Of a stretch of DNA of 64,000 nucleotides, positions 1 to 7,619 are shown one piece after another; the first letter of the stretch is position 1; each line of letters begins with the position of its first letter. This stretch comes from Segatella copri DSM 18205 (GTDB lineage: Bacteria > Bacteroidota > Bacteroidia > Bacteroidales > Bacteroidaceae). Under the pieces are notes generated by a model that saw nothing but the letters and a program-made list of their open reading frames with translations, searched no databases and was not told the origin of the DNA. The stretch is from assembly GCF_025151535.1 (NCBI RefSeq), contig NZ_CP102288.1, positions 997,501-1,061,500 of the forward strand, written 5' to 3'. A program made the position numbers and the translations under genes.

Positions 1-232
1 ATGTGCAGCAGATGCAACCATTCTGGAGAGAAACGAGCGAATCATCTTTCTGACCTACTACGCCACCTTTTTCTATCAGGGCTGCATCAATATTGACTTC
101 ACCAATATCGTTGACGATGACGGCAAACTTAATACCTTTTTCGTTAGCTAAAATCTTGTTGAGAAGGGTTGTCTTTCCACTACCCAGGTAGCCTGTCAAG
201 AGCAATACAGGCACTTCCTTCTTTGCGTTCAT
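1..232 (-). CDS. CobW/COG0523-family GTP-binding protein (3' part cut by window edge)
   Basis: The reverse strand reads from an ATG at 232 to the window edge, giving the first 77 residues of a G3E GTPase. A Walker A motif GYLGSGKTT lies at about residues 14-22, and the metal-binding CxCC motif (NGCICC) ends the visible part. Both are diagnostic of the COG0523/CobW family, whose members act as metallochaperone or metal-insertion GTPases (zinc, cobalt or nitrile-hydratase iron). The metal cannot be told from this fragment. A near-consensus -7 box (AATCTTTG on the minus strand, 333-340) lies upstream, which would give a leader of about 95 nt. Confidence 0.9.
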   Translation of the reverse strand, partial: MNAKKEVPVLLLTGYLGSGKTTLLNKILANEKGIKFAVIVNDIGEVNIDAALIEKGGVVGQKDDSLVSLQNGCICCT

Positions 233-441
233 ATTAAAATATTTTAATGTTATACTTCTTAAATCCAGTCTGCTGATAATGCTGCTTTCTCGGGCAGCTG
301 TCATCTGGCTGTCTGACGGTTTTGCGAAACTGCAAAGATTGTGCCACACCTTATTTTTTTGCCATCTTTTTTCGTACACCTCTTTTTTGTCAGTTATCTT
401 GTGTTATTTTTAGGTTATATTTCATGTTTTTCTCATTTTTC

Positions 442-473
442 TTTGGTGGTTTCAACTAGAAATAGTATATTTG
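442..473 (+). promoter_or_regulatory. Bacteroidota-type promoter for the M48 peptidase gene
   Basis: TTTG at 442-445, 20 nt, then TATATTTG at 466-473, a full match to the -33/-7 consensus. Transcription should start near 480, leaving about 65 nt before the ATG at 546. The rest of 233-545 is AT-rich, and I see no credible gene in it. Confidence 0.75.
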
Positions 474-545
474 CAGAGAAAATGTGTTTCAAACAGCACA
501 TAAACTTAATGAATAAACATATTTTATATACATAAGTAAGTTAAG

Positions 546-1442
546 ATGAAAAAGTTTAAGGTTTTAGTTCTGACGGTTGTGGCAGTCCTTGCGCTGGCAT
601 CTTGCGGCACTACTCAGACGGTGCCTCTGACCGGTCGCACTCATCGCATCTCTGTATCCGATGAGCAGGTTCTCAGTCTGTCTAATCAGGAATACACAAA
701 GTACATGGCTTCTGCCAAGAAGTCGACCAATGCAGCCAATACGGCGATGGTTCAGCGAGTAGGAAAAAGACTTGCCGATGCTGTTGAACTCTATTTGAAG
801 CAGAATGGATTTGAAGCCGACGTGAAGAATTATTCATGGGAATTCAACCTGGTACAAGATAAGTCTGCCAATGCATTCTGTATGCCTGGCGGTAAAATCG
901 TGGTTTATGAAGGACTTTTGCCTTACACTCAGAATGAAACCGGTTTGGCAATCGTTTTGGGTCACGAAATAGCTCATGCTGTGGCTAAACATAGTGCTGA
1001 GCAGCTCACCAAACAGCAGAATCAGCAAACCGGTACAAGTATCCTGGGAACTGTGTTGAACCAGACAGTAGGTAATGGTGTAGGTAACGTGGCAAGTGCA
1101 GTTGCCGGACAGTATTTCTCATTCCGCAATCTGAAGTATTCCCGTGATAATGAAACCGAGGCAGATTACATGGGGCTTATCTTCGCTGCCATGGCTGGTT
1201 ACGATCCTCAGCAGGCCATTCCTTTCTGGAAGAGAATGTCACAGGGCTCTAGCAGCAATCAGAGTGATATTTTCAGTGATCACCCTTCAGACGCCAAGCG
1301 TATTGCTGCCTTGCAGAAGGAAATGCCTACTGCGCTGAAGTATTATAAGCCTCAGAAGACTTATAAGGTAGGTTCTACGAGCAAGACTTCTACAACCAAG
1401 AAGACCAGTAGAAAAAAGAAGACTACAACCCGCAGAAAATAA
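546..1442 (+). CDS. M48 family zinc metallopeptidase, lipoprotein (LoiP/YggG-like)
   Basis: 298 aa. The N-terminus is a lipoprotein signal with the lipobox Cys at residue 20 (LASC-G), so the protein is expected to be membrane-anchored in the cell envelope. The zinc-binding HExxH is HEIAH at residues 140-144, and NETEAD at 202-207 supplies the third ligand region, as in M48 peptidases. These enzymes cut misfolded or exposed envelope proteins. The last ~30 residues are a Lys/Thr/Ser-rich basic tail not needed for the fold. The start is supported by the signal peptide and the promoter at 442-473. A good match to family length; the substrate is unknown. Confidence 0.92.
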   Translation: MKKFKVLVLTVVAVLALASCGTTQTVPLTGRTHRISVSDEQVLSLSNQEYTKYMASAKKSTNAANTAMVQRVGKRLADAVELYLKQNGFEADVKNYSWEFNLVQDKSANAFCMPGGKIVVYEGLLPYTQNETGLAIVLGHEIAHAVAKHSAEQLTKQQNQQTGTSILGTVLNQTVGNGVGNVASAVAGQYFSFRNLKYSRDNETEADYMGLIFAAMAGYDPQQAIPFWKRMSQGSSSNQSDIFSDHPSDAKRIAALQKEMPTALKYYKPQKTYKVGSTSKTSTTKKTSRKKKTTTRRK

Positions 1443-1448
1443 GGAATT

Positions 1449-1514
1449 TTCCGAATCTCTCGAATCTGAAGAAATGAATTCATCTTCTCTTCCGAATCTC
1501 TCGAATCTGAAGAA
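1449..1514. repeat. Two perfect 25-bp direct repeats, 41-bp period
   Basis: The 25-nt block that starts TTCCGAATCTC occurs at 1449-1473 and again, identical, at 1490-1514. Both lie in the gap between the M48 gene and the NfeD gene. Each block itself contains a doubled CGAATCT word. No dyad symmetry or T-run suggests a terminator. Confidence 0.85.
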
Positions 1515-1534
1515 TCAAATTAAAATAGTTAAGT

Positions 1535-1984
1535 ATGGAGTATTTATCTCATAACCTTTGGCTGATATGGACATCGGTGATGTTCATCTGCCTCATCTTA
1601 GAGTTGTCTTCCGGCGATTTCTATGTTACTTGTTTTGCCATTGGTGCGCTTATCAGCATTCCTGTGGCATTAGTAGGAGCACCTTTCTGGGTGCAGGTAG
1701 TGGTTTGGGCTATCTGCTCTATGCTTAGCATCTGGTTGGTTCGTCCGCATCTGCTGAAATCGCTACACAAGGGTGGGGAAGACCGCTGCAGTAACGCCGA
1801 TGCGCTGGCAGGACAGATAGGGGAAGTGACCGAGATGATTCCTGCCGGAGGATATGGTAGAGTGAAGCTGGATGGAGATGATTGGAAAGCGGAAGCTCCG
1901 CATCTTGCCGAACCGCTTGCTGTAGGCGATAAGGTTCGAATCTTAGGTCACGAATCTATCATCCTCAAGGTAGAAAAAGTTTAG
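1535..1984 (+). CDS. NfeD family membrane protein
   Basis: 149 aa. The N-terminal ~70 residues form two or three membrane segments. They are followed by a C-terminal small beta-barrel (OB-fold) region at about residues 85-149 with the GEVTEMIPAGGYGRVKLDG stretch typical of NfeD. NfeD proteins sit in operons with SPFH/stomatin-like proteins and are thought to help organise or process them. That arrangement is present here, with the SPFH gene starting 48 nt downstream on the same strand. This is the short NfeD form, without the ClpP-like protease domain. Confidence 0.88.
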   Translation: MEYLSHNLWLIWTSVMFICLILELSSGDFYVTCFAIGALISIPVALVGAPFWVQVVVWAICSMLSIWLVRPHLLKSLHKGGEDRCSNADALAGQIGEVTEMIPAGGYGRVKLDGDDWKAEAPHLAEPLAVGDKVRILGHESIILKVEKV

Positions 1985-2032
1985 ATAGGAAAAGTTTAGA
2001 TTCAACATTATTCACTTAATCGTATAAACATC

Positions 2033-2983
2033 ATGAACATAGGAATTTATGTGCTGGTGGCTCTAGTAGCACTTGCACTCGTAGTGGTTAAGAAAACCAT
2101 CGTCATCATCCCTCAAAGTGAGACGAAAATCATAGAGCGTCTCGGACGATATTTTGCTACGCTCAAGCCGGGTATTAATGTCATCATTCCTTTCATTGAC
2201 CATGCCAAGGATATTGTGGCGATGAGAAACGGAAGATACGTTTATACAAACTGCATCGACCTTCGTGAACAGGTCTACGATTTCGACCGTCAGAACGTAA
2301 TCACTAAGGATAATATCCAGATGCAGATAAATGCGTTGCTCTATTTCCAGATTGTGGACCCATTCAAGAGTGTGTATGAAATCAACAATCTGCCAAATGC
2401 CATAGAGAAACTGACCCAAACCACCTTGCGTAATATAATAGGTGAGATGGAACTTGACCAGACTCTTACCTCCCGCGATACGATTAACACCAAACTCCGT
2501 GCAGTTTTGGATGATGCAACCAATAAGTGGGGAATCAAGGTAAACCGAGTAGAGTTGCAGGATATTACACCTCCAGAAAGTGTGCTCCAGGCGATGGAAA
2601 AGCAGATGCAGGCTGAACGCAACAAGCGTGCTACCATCCTGACTTCTGAAGGTGAGAAGGAAAAGCAGCGCCTGCTCTCAGAAGGTGAGAAGGCTGCCAT
2701 CGTGAACAAGGCTGAGGCTGCCAAACAGCAGGCTATCCTGAATGCAGAAGGTGAGGCTACTGCCCGCATCCGTAAGGCTGAGGCCGAGGCTATTGCCATT
2801 CAGAAGATTACGGAAGCTGTAGGACAGAGTACGAATCCTGCCAACTATCTCCTGGCCCAGAAATACATCAGCATGATGCAGGAAGTAGCACAGGGGAAGG
2901 ATAATAAGGTGGTTTATCTGCCATACGAGGCAACCAATCTCTTGGGTTCTATAGGAGGAATCAAAGATCTTTTCAAAGGATAA
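2033..2983 (+). CDS. SPFH/Band 7 (stomatin-like, paraslipin/QmcA type) membrane protein
   Basis: 316 aa. One N-terminal transmembrane segment (residues ~3-20) is followed by the SPFH domain, recognisable from the IIPQSETKIIERLGRY and RNIIGEMELDQTLTSRD stretches. A long helical region rich in Ala/Glu/Lys (about residues 190-260) is predicted to be a coiled coil that drives oligomerisation. Family members form large ring or cage assemblies in the inner membrane and often modulate membrane proteases. Pairing with the upstream NfeD gene is the classical context. Length is normal for the QmcA/YbbK branch. Confidence 0.92.
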   Translation: MNIGIYVLVALVALALVVVKKTIVIIPQSETKIIERLGRYFATLKPGINVIIPFIDHAKDIVAMRNGRYVYTNCIDLREQVYDFDRQNVITKDNIQMQINALLYFQIVDPFKSVYEINNLPNAIEKLTQTTLRNIIGEMELDQTLTSRDTINTKLRAVLDDATNKWGIKVNRVELQDITPPESVLQAMEKQMQAERNKRATILTSEGEKEKQRLLSEGEKAAIVNKAEAAKQQAILNAEGEATARIRKAEAEAIAIQKITEAVGQSTNPANYLLAQKYISMMQEVAQGKDNKVVYLPYEATNLLGSIGGIKDLFKG

Positions 2984-3094
2984 ATGCCTCTGAGTCAATG
3001 GATAATGCCCTTTGACTCAAGATTGGCTCAAGAAATAAAGCACTCTGAATATCAGTAAACTGTAACTTCAGTAAATATATTAAACAGGATAAAA

Positions 3095-4204
3095 ATGAAG
3101 AAAATCTGTATCGTTGCAGGCGCAAGACCTAACTTTATCAAGGTTGCGCCCGTAATTAGAGCAATTCGTAATGCTCAGGAAGCTGGTAACGAAATCAGCT
3201 ATCAGTTGGTTTACACAGGAAAAGAGGATGACCCGACTTTGGAATCTTCTCTTTTCGATGACTTAGGCATTCAGAAACCGGATGCTTATCTCGGCGTAGA
3301 CTGTCCAAACATGAACGAACTTACCGGACAGGTGATGGGTCAGTTTGAGCGCTATCTGCAGCAGAATGCTACAGATGTTGTCATTGTGGTTGATGATCTG
3401 GCTTCAACCATGGCTGTGGCTATTGTTACCAAGAAGCAGGGTGTGCAGCTTGCTCATATTGCAGCCGGAACCCGCAGTTTTGACATTACCATGCCAAAGG
3501 AAATCAACCGTCTGGTGATTGATGGCTTGTCAGATATTCTCTTTACCGCAGGCATTTCAAACAACAGCATCGCCAACAAGGAAGGTGCAGAATTGTCTAA
3601 GGTTTACATGGTAGGAAATGTGCTTATCGACAACATCCGCTTCCTTCAGTCTAAAATGCAGCGTCCGGAAATCATGGACGAGTTTCATCTGAAAGAAGGC
3701 GAATATATGGTTCTGACCTTGAACCGCAAGGCCATCGTCAATAACATTGATGAGATGAAATCGCTCATTTCTGTCATAGATGAAGAGGCGCGCCAGGCTG
3801 GAGTGAAGGTGATTGCTCCGCTTCGAGGCAAAGCATTGGGCTTCGTGCTCGCATTCAAGGCTTATCAGGAAGAGAGCAATCATCAGAGTGGAATCCAGGT
3901 GGTTCAGCCGCTCGATTATCTGTCGTTTGCTTATCTTACAGCTCACGCCAAAGGTGTGATTACCGATTCGGGTAATGTGGCTGAAGAAGCTACCTTCAAT
4001 GGGGTTCCTTGCATTACGCTCAACAGCTATACTGAGCATATTGAAACTGTAAAGGTGGGTACAAACGAACTGGTTGCTGAAGATCCGGAGTTACTGAAGC
4101 AATCTATGCAGAAACTTCTGAAGGGTGAATGGAAGAAAGCGGGCATTCCTGACAGATGGGATGGTCGCTCAGCAGAAAGAATAGTCCAGATTCTCGCTGA
4201 ATAG
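3095..4204 (+). CDS. wecB: UDP-N-acetylglucosamine 2-epimerase homologue with altered active site
   Basis: 369 aa, with the overall fold of non-hydrolysing UDP-GlcNAc 2-epimerase: an N-terminal Rossmann start (IVAGARPNFIKVAPV), the central PKEINR and the C-terminal TDSGNVAEEA. Canonical enzymes make UDP-ManNAc for surface polysaccharides. Several hallmark positions differ. TGQH is TGKE (42-45), HVEAG is HIAAG (Ala123 for the usual Glu), THRxEN is replaced around Asn210 (TLNRK), and TERPE reads TEHIE. The Asp of the DTTT-like motif (Asp100/101) and the Glu of PxExNR are kept. The family call is secure; ordinary epimerase activity is doubtful. It stands as a single gene with no other polysaccharide genes next to it. 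Confidence 0.8.
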   Translation: MKKICIVAGARPNFIKVAPVIRAIRNAQEAGNEISYQLVYTGKEDDPTLESSLFDDLGIQKPDAYLGVDCPNMNELTGQVMGQFERYLQQNATDVVIVVDDLASTMAVAIVTKKQGVQLAHIAAGTRSFDITMPKEINRLVIDGLSDILFTAGISNNSIANKEGAELSKVYMVGNVLIDNIRFLQSKMQRPEIMDEFHLKEGEYMVLTLNRKAIVNNIDEMKSLISVIDEEARQAGVKVIAPLRGKALGFVLAFKAYQEESNHQSGIQVVQPLDYLSFAYLTAHAKGVITDSGNVAEEATFNGVPCITLNSYTEHIETVKVGTNELVAEDPELLKQSMQKLLKGEWKKAGIPDRWDGRSAERIVQILAE

Positions 4205-4277
4205 AATCTAAACTCATAGGTATAATCTCATGGAGAGAGATGATGCTATGTAAACTGATTCTTTTCAGAATAAACTT

Positions 4278-4327
4278 AGAGGTTCACTTCAATATCGTTA
4301 TATTGAAAAGTGAACCTCTTTTCTTTT
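4278..4327. terminator. Bidirectional terminator between convergent genes
   Basis: AGAGGTTCACTT at 4278 pairs with AAGTGAACCTCT ending at 4319, extended by an AATAT/ATATT inner stem. A T-rich run follows on the plus strand and an A-rich stretch precedes it. It separates the epimerase homologue (+) from the exported protein gene (-). Confidence 0.8.
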
Positions 4328-4343
4328 ATGTTTTATCTTTTTC

Positions 4344-5252
4344 TTAATCTTTTTCAGGCGCCTTTGGCACAGGATAGTCGTATTGCTTGAAATAGGACGG
4401 CGTCTTATTATCATACCATACTCCTTCTACGTTTAAGCCGATAGAGAAAGTCTTTTTGGAATTAGTGTATCTTACACCGGCTCCTAAAACGTTGGCGCCA
4501 GGTACTACCATTCCGTAGCCACCCGGCATGATTCCTCTGCCCATACCCCAAGGATACATTCCGTAGCCCCAAGGCGAATAGCCGTAGGGACCATAGCCAT
4601 AACCGCCATAACGGCCATAGAGAGAACTGTAATTGTTGGCTACACTAAGCTGACCGTAAACGTAAGCCTCCCAATGCTCATTAAACTGGTAGCCCAGAAT
4701 GCCGTAGACTCCACCGTCATGATAACTGTCTCCACCATAGTTTACGTTGTTGATATAAGTGCCCAGAGCCAACCAGAGTTTGTTGTCTTTGGTGAGTGGC
4801 GTTAGGTAGGTTGCATCGATGGTCTGAGTGACACCGCCTCTGTGAGGCACATTCTTGCCGAATGTGGCAAAGGCAGAAAGATCTACCGAGAGATTCAATC
4901 CCTTGTGCAGCCCCCAGCCATAGCCCAACGGATAACTCAAGCCGTTGGTAAGGTTGGAGATGGGATTATTATAATAGGTGCTGTCTAGCGAAGCATCACC
5001 CAGCAATCCGTTTTTGCCGAGAGTTTCTTTCTTATCTGATAGTCGGGCAGGAGTCATATATGTATTCTTCACCGGTTTTCCCTGATAAATCATAGGTTTT
5101 CCTGCCTGGTAAACCGTATCGCCAGGCAGCAACCATTCTTCGCGCGGACTGTCCGGACTGTGCAATGGTCCGAAGCTTACCTGTTGCTGTGCACTTGCTT
5201 CTGTAGTGAGGAAAGTGCAAAAAGCGATGATAATATATATATTTTTCTTCAT
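4344..5252 (-). CDS. Exported Gly/Tyr/Pro-rich protein of unknown function
   Basis: 302 aa from the ATG at 5252. An in-frame ATG further upstream (5324) would lie before the promoter at 5281-5288 and is rejected. The N-terminus is a signal peptide cut after about residue 21 (EASA-QQQ). A Gly/Tyr/Pro-rich segment (about residues 215-255: repeats such as GYGPYGYSPWGYG) interrupts alternating hydrophobic beta-type stretches (VDLSAFATFG, LWLALGTYI, GAGVRYTN), which suggests a small outer-membrane beta-barrel with a low-complexity loop. No enzyme motif is visible. It faces the convergent epimerase gene and diverges from the cyclophilin gene. Confidence 0.75.
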   Translation of the reverse strand: MKKNIYIIIAFCTFLTTEASAQQQVSFGPLHSPDSPREEWLLPGDTVYQAGKPMIYQGKPVKNTYMTPARLSDKKETLGKNGLLGDASLDSTYYNNPISNLTNGLSYPLGYGWGLHKGLNLSVDLSAFATFGKNVPHRGGVTQTIDATYLTPLTKDNKLWLALGTYINNVNYGGDSYHDGGVYGILGYQFNEHWEAYVYGQLSVANNYSSLYGRYGGYGYGPYGYSPWGYGMYPWGMGRGIMPGGYGMVVPGANVLGAGVRYTNSKKTFSIGLNVEGVWYDNKTPSYFKQYDYPVPKAPEKD

Positions 5253-5280
5253 AATTGATTGCATTTTCTGTCTTCTGCTG

Positions 5281-5288
5281 CAAAGATA
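5281..5288 (-). promoter_or_regulatory. -7 element of the exported protein gene
   Basis: Reads TATCTTTG on the minus strand and would start transcription about 20 nt before the ATG at 5252. A possible TTTG (5305-5308) is only 16 nt away, closer than usual. It fixes the choice of start codon. Confidence 0.6.
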
Positions 5289-5353
5289 TGAAGAATGTAT
5301 GAAACAAAGGAACTTTTCCCGCATAAAAAATCAATTTTTTAGAATAAAATCAT

Positions 5354-5361
5354 TATCTTTG
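5354..5361 (+). promoter_or_regulatory. -7 element of the cyclophilin gene
   Basis: TATCTTTG about 40 nt before the ATG at 5401. It forms a divergent promoter pair with the element at 5281-5288. The -33 side is only AT-rich. Confidence 0.6.
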
Positions 5362-5400
5362 CATCCGATAACATAAATAGATGTAAAATTATACAAAAAT

Positions 5401-6177
5401 ATGAAGAAGATCATCAGATTATTGTCACTCGCTCTTCTTACGGTGCCTGTTACGACATTCGCTCAGAGTGAAGGCAATCAGAACACATCAGAACCAGCCG
5501 GAAAAGTTGTGGCGTCTAAGCCCGATTCTCTGCTCGACTGGGAAACACCGCACGATCCAACCTGCCCTCAGGTGTTGCTGGAAACATCGATGGGCAACAT
5601 TCTCGTGGCTCTCTACAACGATACTCCCAAGCATCGGGATAATTTCCTGAAACTTGTCAATTCGGGCTATTATGACGGTTGCATCTTTCAGCGTGTCATC
5701 AAGAATTTCATGATTCAGGGTGGCGATTATTCATGCAGAAAGGTGAACATGGAAAAGCCGCAGAAGTTTGATGTAAACTATACGGTTCCGGCAGAAATCA
5801 TCTATCCTAAATATTATCATAAGCGCGGACAGCTCTGTGCTGCTCGCGAAGGAGATGATGAAAATCCGACCAAAGCTTCGGCGTCTACTGATTTCTACAT
5901 CGCCTGGGGCAGAAATTTTTCTCCACGGCAGATGGAATATTATGTAGAAAAACTGAAACGGGACGGCAAGTATTACGCCATTCCTTCAGAACAGTTGCAG
6001 AAAGGCTACATCAAGCATGGTGGTGTTCCTCACCTTGACAACGGCTACACAGTATTCGGAGAGGTGCTTGAAGGCATGGATGTGGTTGATAAGATTCAGA
6101 ATGTGGCTACCGATAAGGCGAACAACGACAGACCTCTCACGGATGTCATCATCCTGAAAGCCAAACAGATGAAGTAA
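5401..6177 (+). CDS. Exported peptidyl-prolyl cis-trans isomerase, cyclophilin type
   Basis: 258 aa with a cleavable signal peptide (residues 1-21, cut near TFA-QSE). The cyclophilin domain starts at about residue 58 (VLLETSMGNILVALYND) and carries the active-site block IFQRVIKNFMIQGGDYS with the catalytic Arg and the FMxQGGD motif. The C-terminal VDKIQNV region completes the fold. It should help fold proteins in the periplasm. An insertion of ~40 residues relative to minimal cyclophilins (NFSPRQMEYYVEKLKRDGK) is common in Bacteroidota members. Confidence 0.93.
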   Translation: MKKIIRLLSLALLTVPVTTFAQSEGNQNTSEPAGKVVASKPDSLLDWETPHDPTCPQVLLETSMGNILVALYNDTPKHRDNFLKLVNSGYYDGCIFQRVIKNFMIQGGDYSCRKVNMEKPQKFDVNYTVPAEIIYPKYYHKRGQLCAAREGDDENPTKASASTDFYIAWGRNFSPRQMEYYVEKLKRDGKYYAIPSEQLQKGYIKHGGVPHLDNGYTVFGEVLEGMDVVDKIQNVATDKANNDRPLTDVIILKAKQMK

Positions 6178-6262
6178 CTTTCGGATGGTAAACTGAAGAA
6201 ATAAGTAACTGAGCCCATTAAAAGGTAAAAATCGATAAGTAAAAATATTAAATACGAGAAAA

Positions 6263-7477
6263 ATGAAGTCATTAAAGGAATTATATAGAGTAGGTAAGGG
6301 ACCATCGAGCAGTCATACGATGGGGCCTCAGCGTGCTGCCAAACTTTTTCTGGAGCGTTGCCCTAACGCTTCTTATTATGAAGTAACCCTCTATGGAAGT
6401 CTGGCTGCTACAGGTAAGGGACACATGACTGATGTGGCAATAGAAGAAGTGCTCAAACCTCATAAAACTGTGAATATTATCTGGCAGCCACAAACTTTCC
6501 TGCCTTATCATCCCAACGGAATGAAATTTGTGGGCAAGGATCTGAACGGCGATATTATTGATGAATGGACCGTTTACAGTATTGGTGGTGGAGCCATATC
6601 AGATGGTACTGCCGGCAACCAAGAGCTGGGCGCCAAGGATGTTTATGATCTGAACAAGCTCGCCGACATCAAGCAATGGTGCTATGATAACGGACGCTCA
6701 TTCTGGGAATATGTTGAGAAATGCGAATCGGAAGATATCTGGGATTATCTCGATATGGTTTGGCAAACGATGAAGCAGAGCATCAGAAATGGTTTGGACC
6801 ATGAAGGTGTTTTGCCTGGTCCGCTGAAGCTACAGCGTAAGGCTGCTACCTATTATATAAAGGCGAAGGGTTACCGTGCTTCCCTGCAGAGCCGCGGCTT
6901 GGTTTATGCTTATGCGCTGGCTGTGAGCGAAGAGAATGCTTCGGGTGGCACCATCGTTACAGCTCCTACCTGTGGCGCCTGTGGTGTATTGCCAGCTGTA
7001 CTCTACCACATGTTTACTTCTCATGATATGAGTGAACAGCGCATCTTGAGAGCCTTGGCTACAGCCGGATTGGTGGGCAACATCGTAAAGCAGAATGCTT
7101 CTATCAGTGGTGCTGATGTAGGTTGCCAGGGCGAGGTAGGTGTTGCCTGCGCCATGGCTTCGGCTGCAGCCTGTCAGCTTTTCGGAGGCAGTCCGGCTCA
7201 GGTAGAATATGCTGCCGAAATGGGATTGGAGCATCATCTCGGAATGACCTGCGACCCGGTTTGCGGACTGGTTCAGATTCCTTGCATCGAGCGAAATGCC
7301 TTTGCTGCCGCCCGAGCTTTGGATGCAGACCTCTACGCTTCCTTCTCAGATGGTCATCATACCGTATCTTTCGACCGGGTAGTTGAAGTAATGCGACAGA
7401 CGGGTCATGACCTACCTTCGCTTTACAAGGAAACAAGCGAAGGCGGTTTGGCAAAGGGATTTCCAAGAGACATTTAG
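6263..7477 (+). CDS. sdaA: L-serine ammonia-lyase (iron-sulfur L-serine dehydratase), single chain
   Basis: 404 aa. Converts L-serine to pyruvate and ammonia using a [4Fe-4S] cluster. The N-terminal beta domain opens with the signature GPSSSHTMGPQRAA. The alpha domain carries APTCGACGVLPAVL, GCQGEVGVACAMASAA and CDPVCGLVQIPCIERNA, which provide the cluster cysteines. Both halves are fused in one chain, as in many Bacteroidota and enteric enzymes. It stands alone between the cyclophilin gene and htpG, so it is probably expressed independently. Confidence 0.96.
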   Translation: MKSLKELYRVGKGPSSSHTMGPQRAAKLFLERCPNASYYEVTLYGSLAATGKGHMTDVAIEEVLKPHKTVNIIWQPQTFLPYHPNGMKFVGKDLNGDIIDEWTVYSIGGGAISDGTAGNQELGAKDVYDLNKLADIKQWCYDNGRSFWEYVEKCESEDIWDYLDMVWQTMKQSIRNGLDHEGVLPGPLKLQRKAATYYIKAKGYRASLQSRGLVYAYALAVSEENASGGTIVTAPTCGACGVLPAVLYHMFTSHDMSEQRILRALATAGLVGNIVKQNASISGADVGCQGEVGVACAMASAAACQLFGGSPAQVEYAAEMGLEHHLGMTCDPVCGLVQIPCIERNAFAAARALDADLYASFSDGHHTVSFDRVVEVMRQTGHDLPSLYKETSEGGLAKGFPRDI

Positions 7478-7619
7478 TCATAAAATGCTTCGCTGAATCA
7501 TAAAATGTTTTTCAGCTATTTTATTCAGTTTGGTAAGAGGGCTTTTATTTTGGCACGCTATTTGTTAGCCCCCTTGCCAAACAATAATAAAGTAAATACG
7601 AATAAAAACATTTTATATT

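Noticed and set aside
341..535. 64-codon frame between the CobW gene and the M48 gene
   Set aside because: Runs through the promoter of the M48 gene (442-473) and is very Phe/Leu/Ser-rich from AT-rich DNA; no recognisable product.
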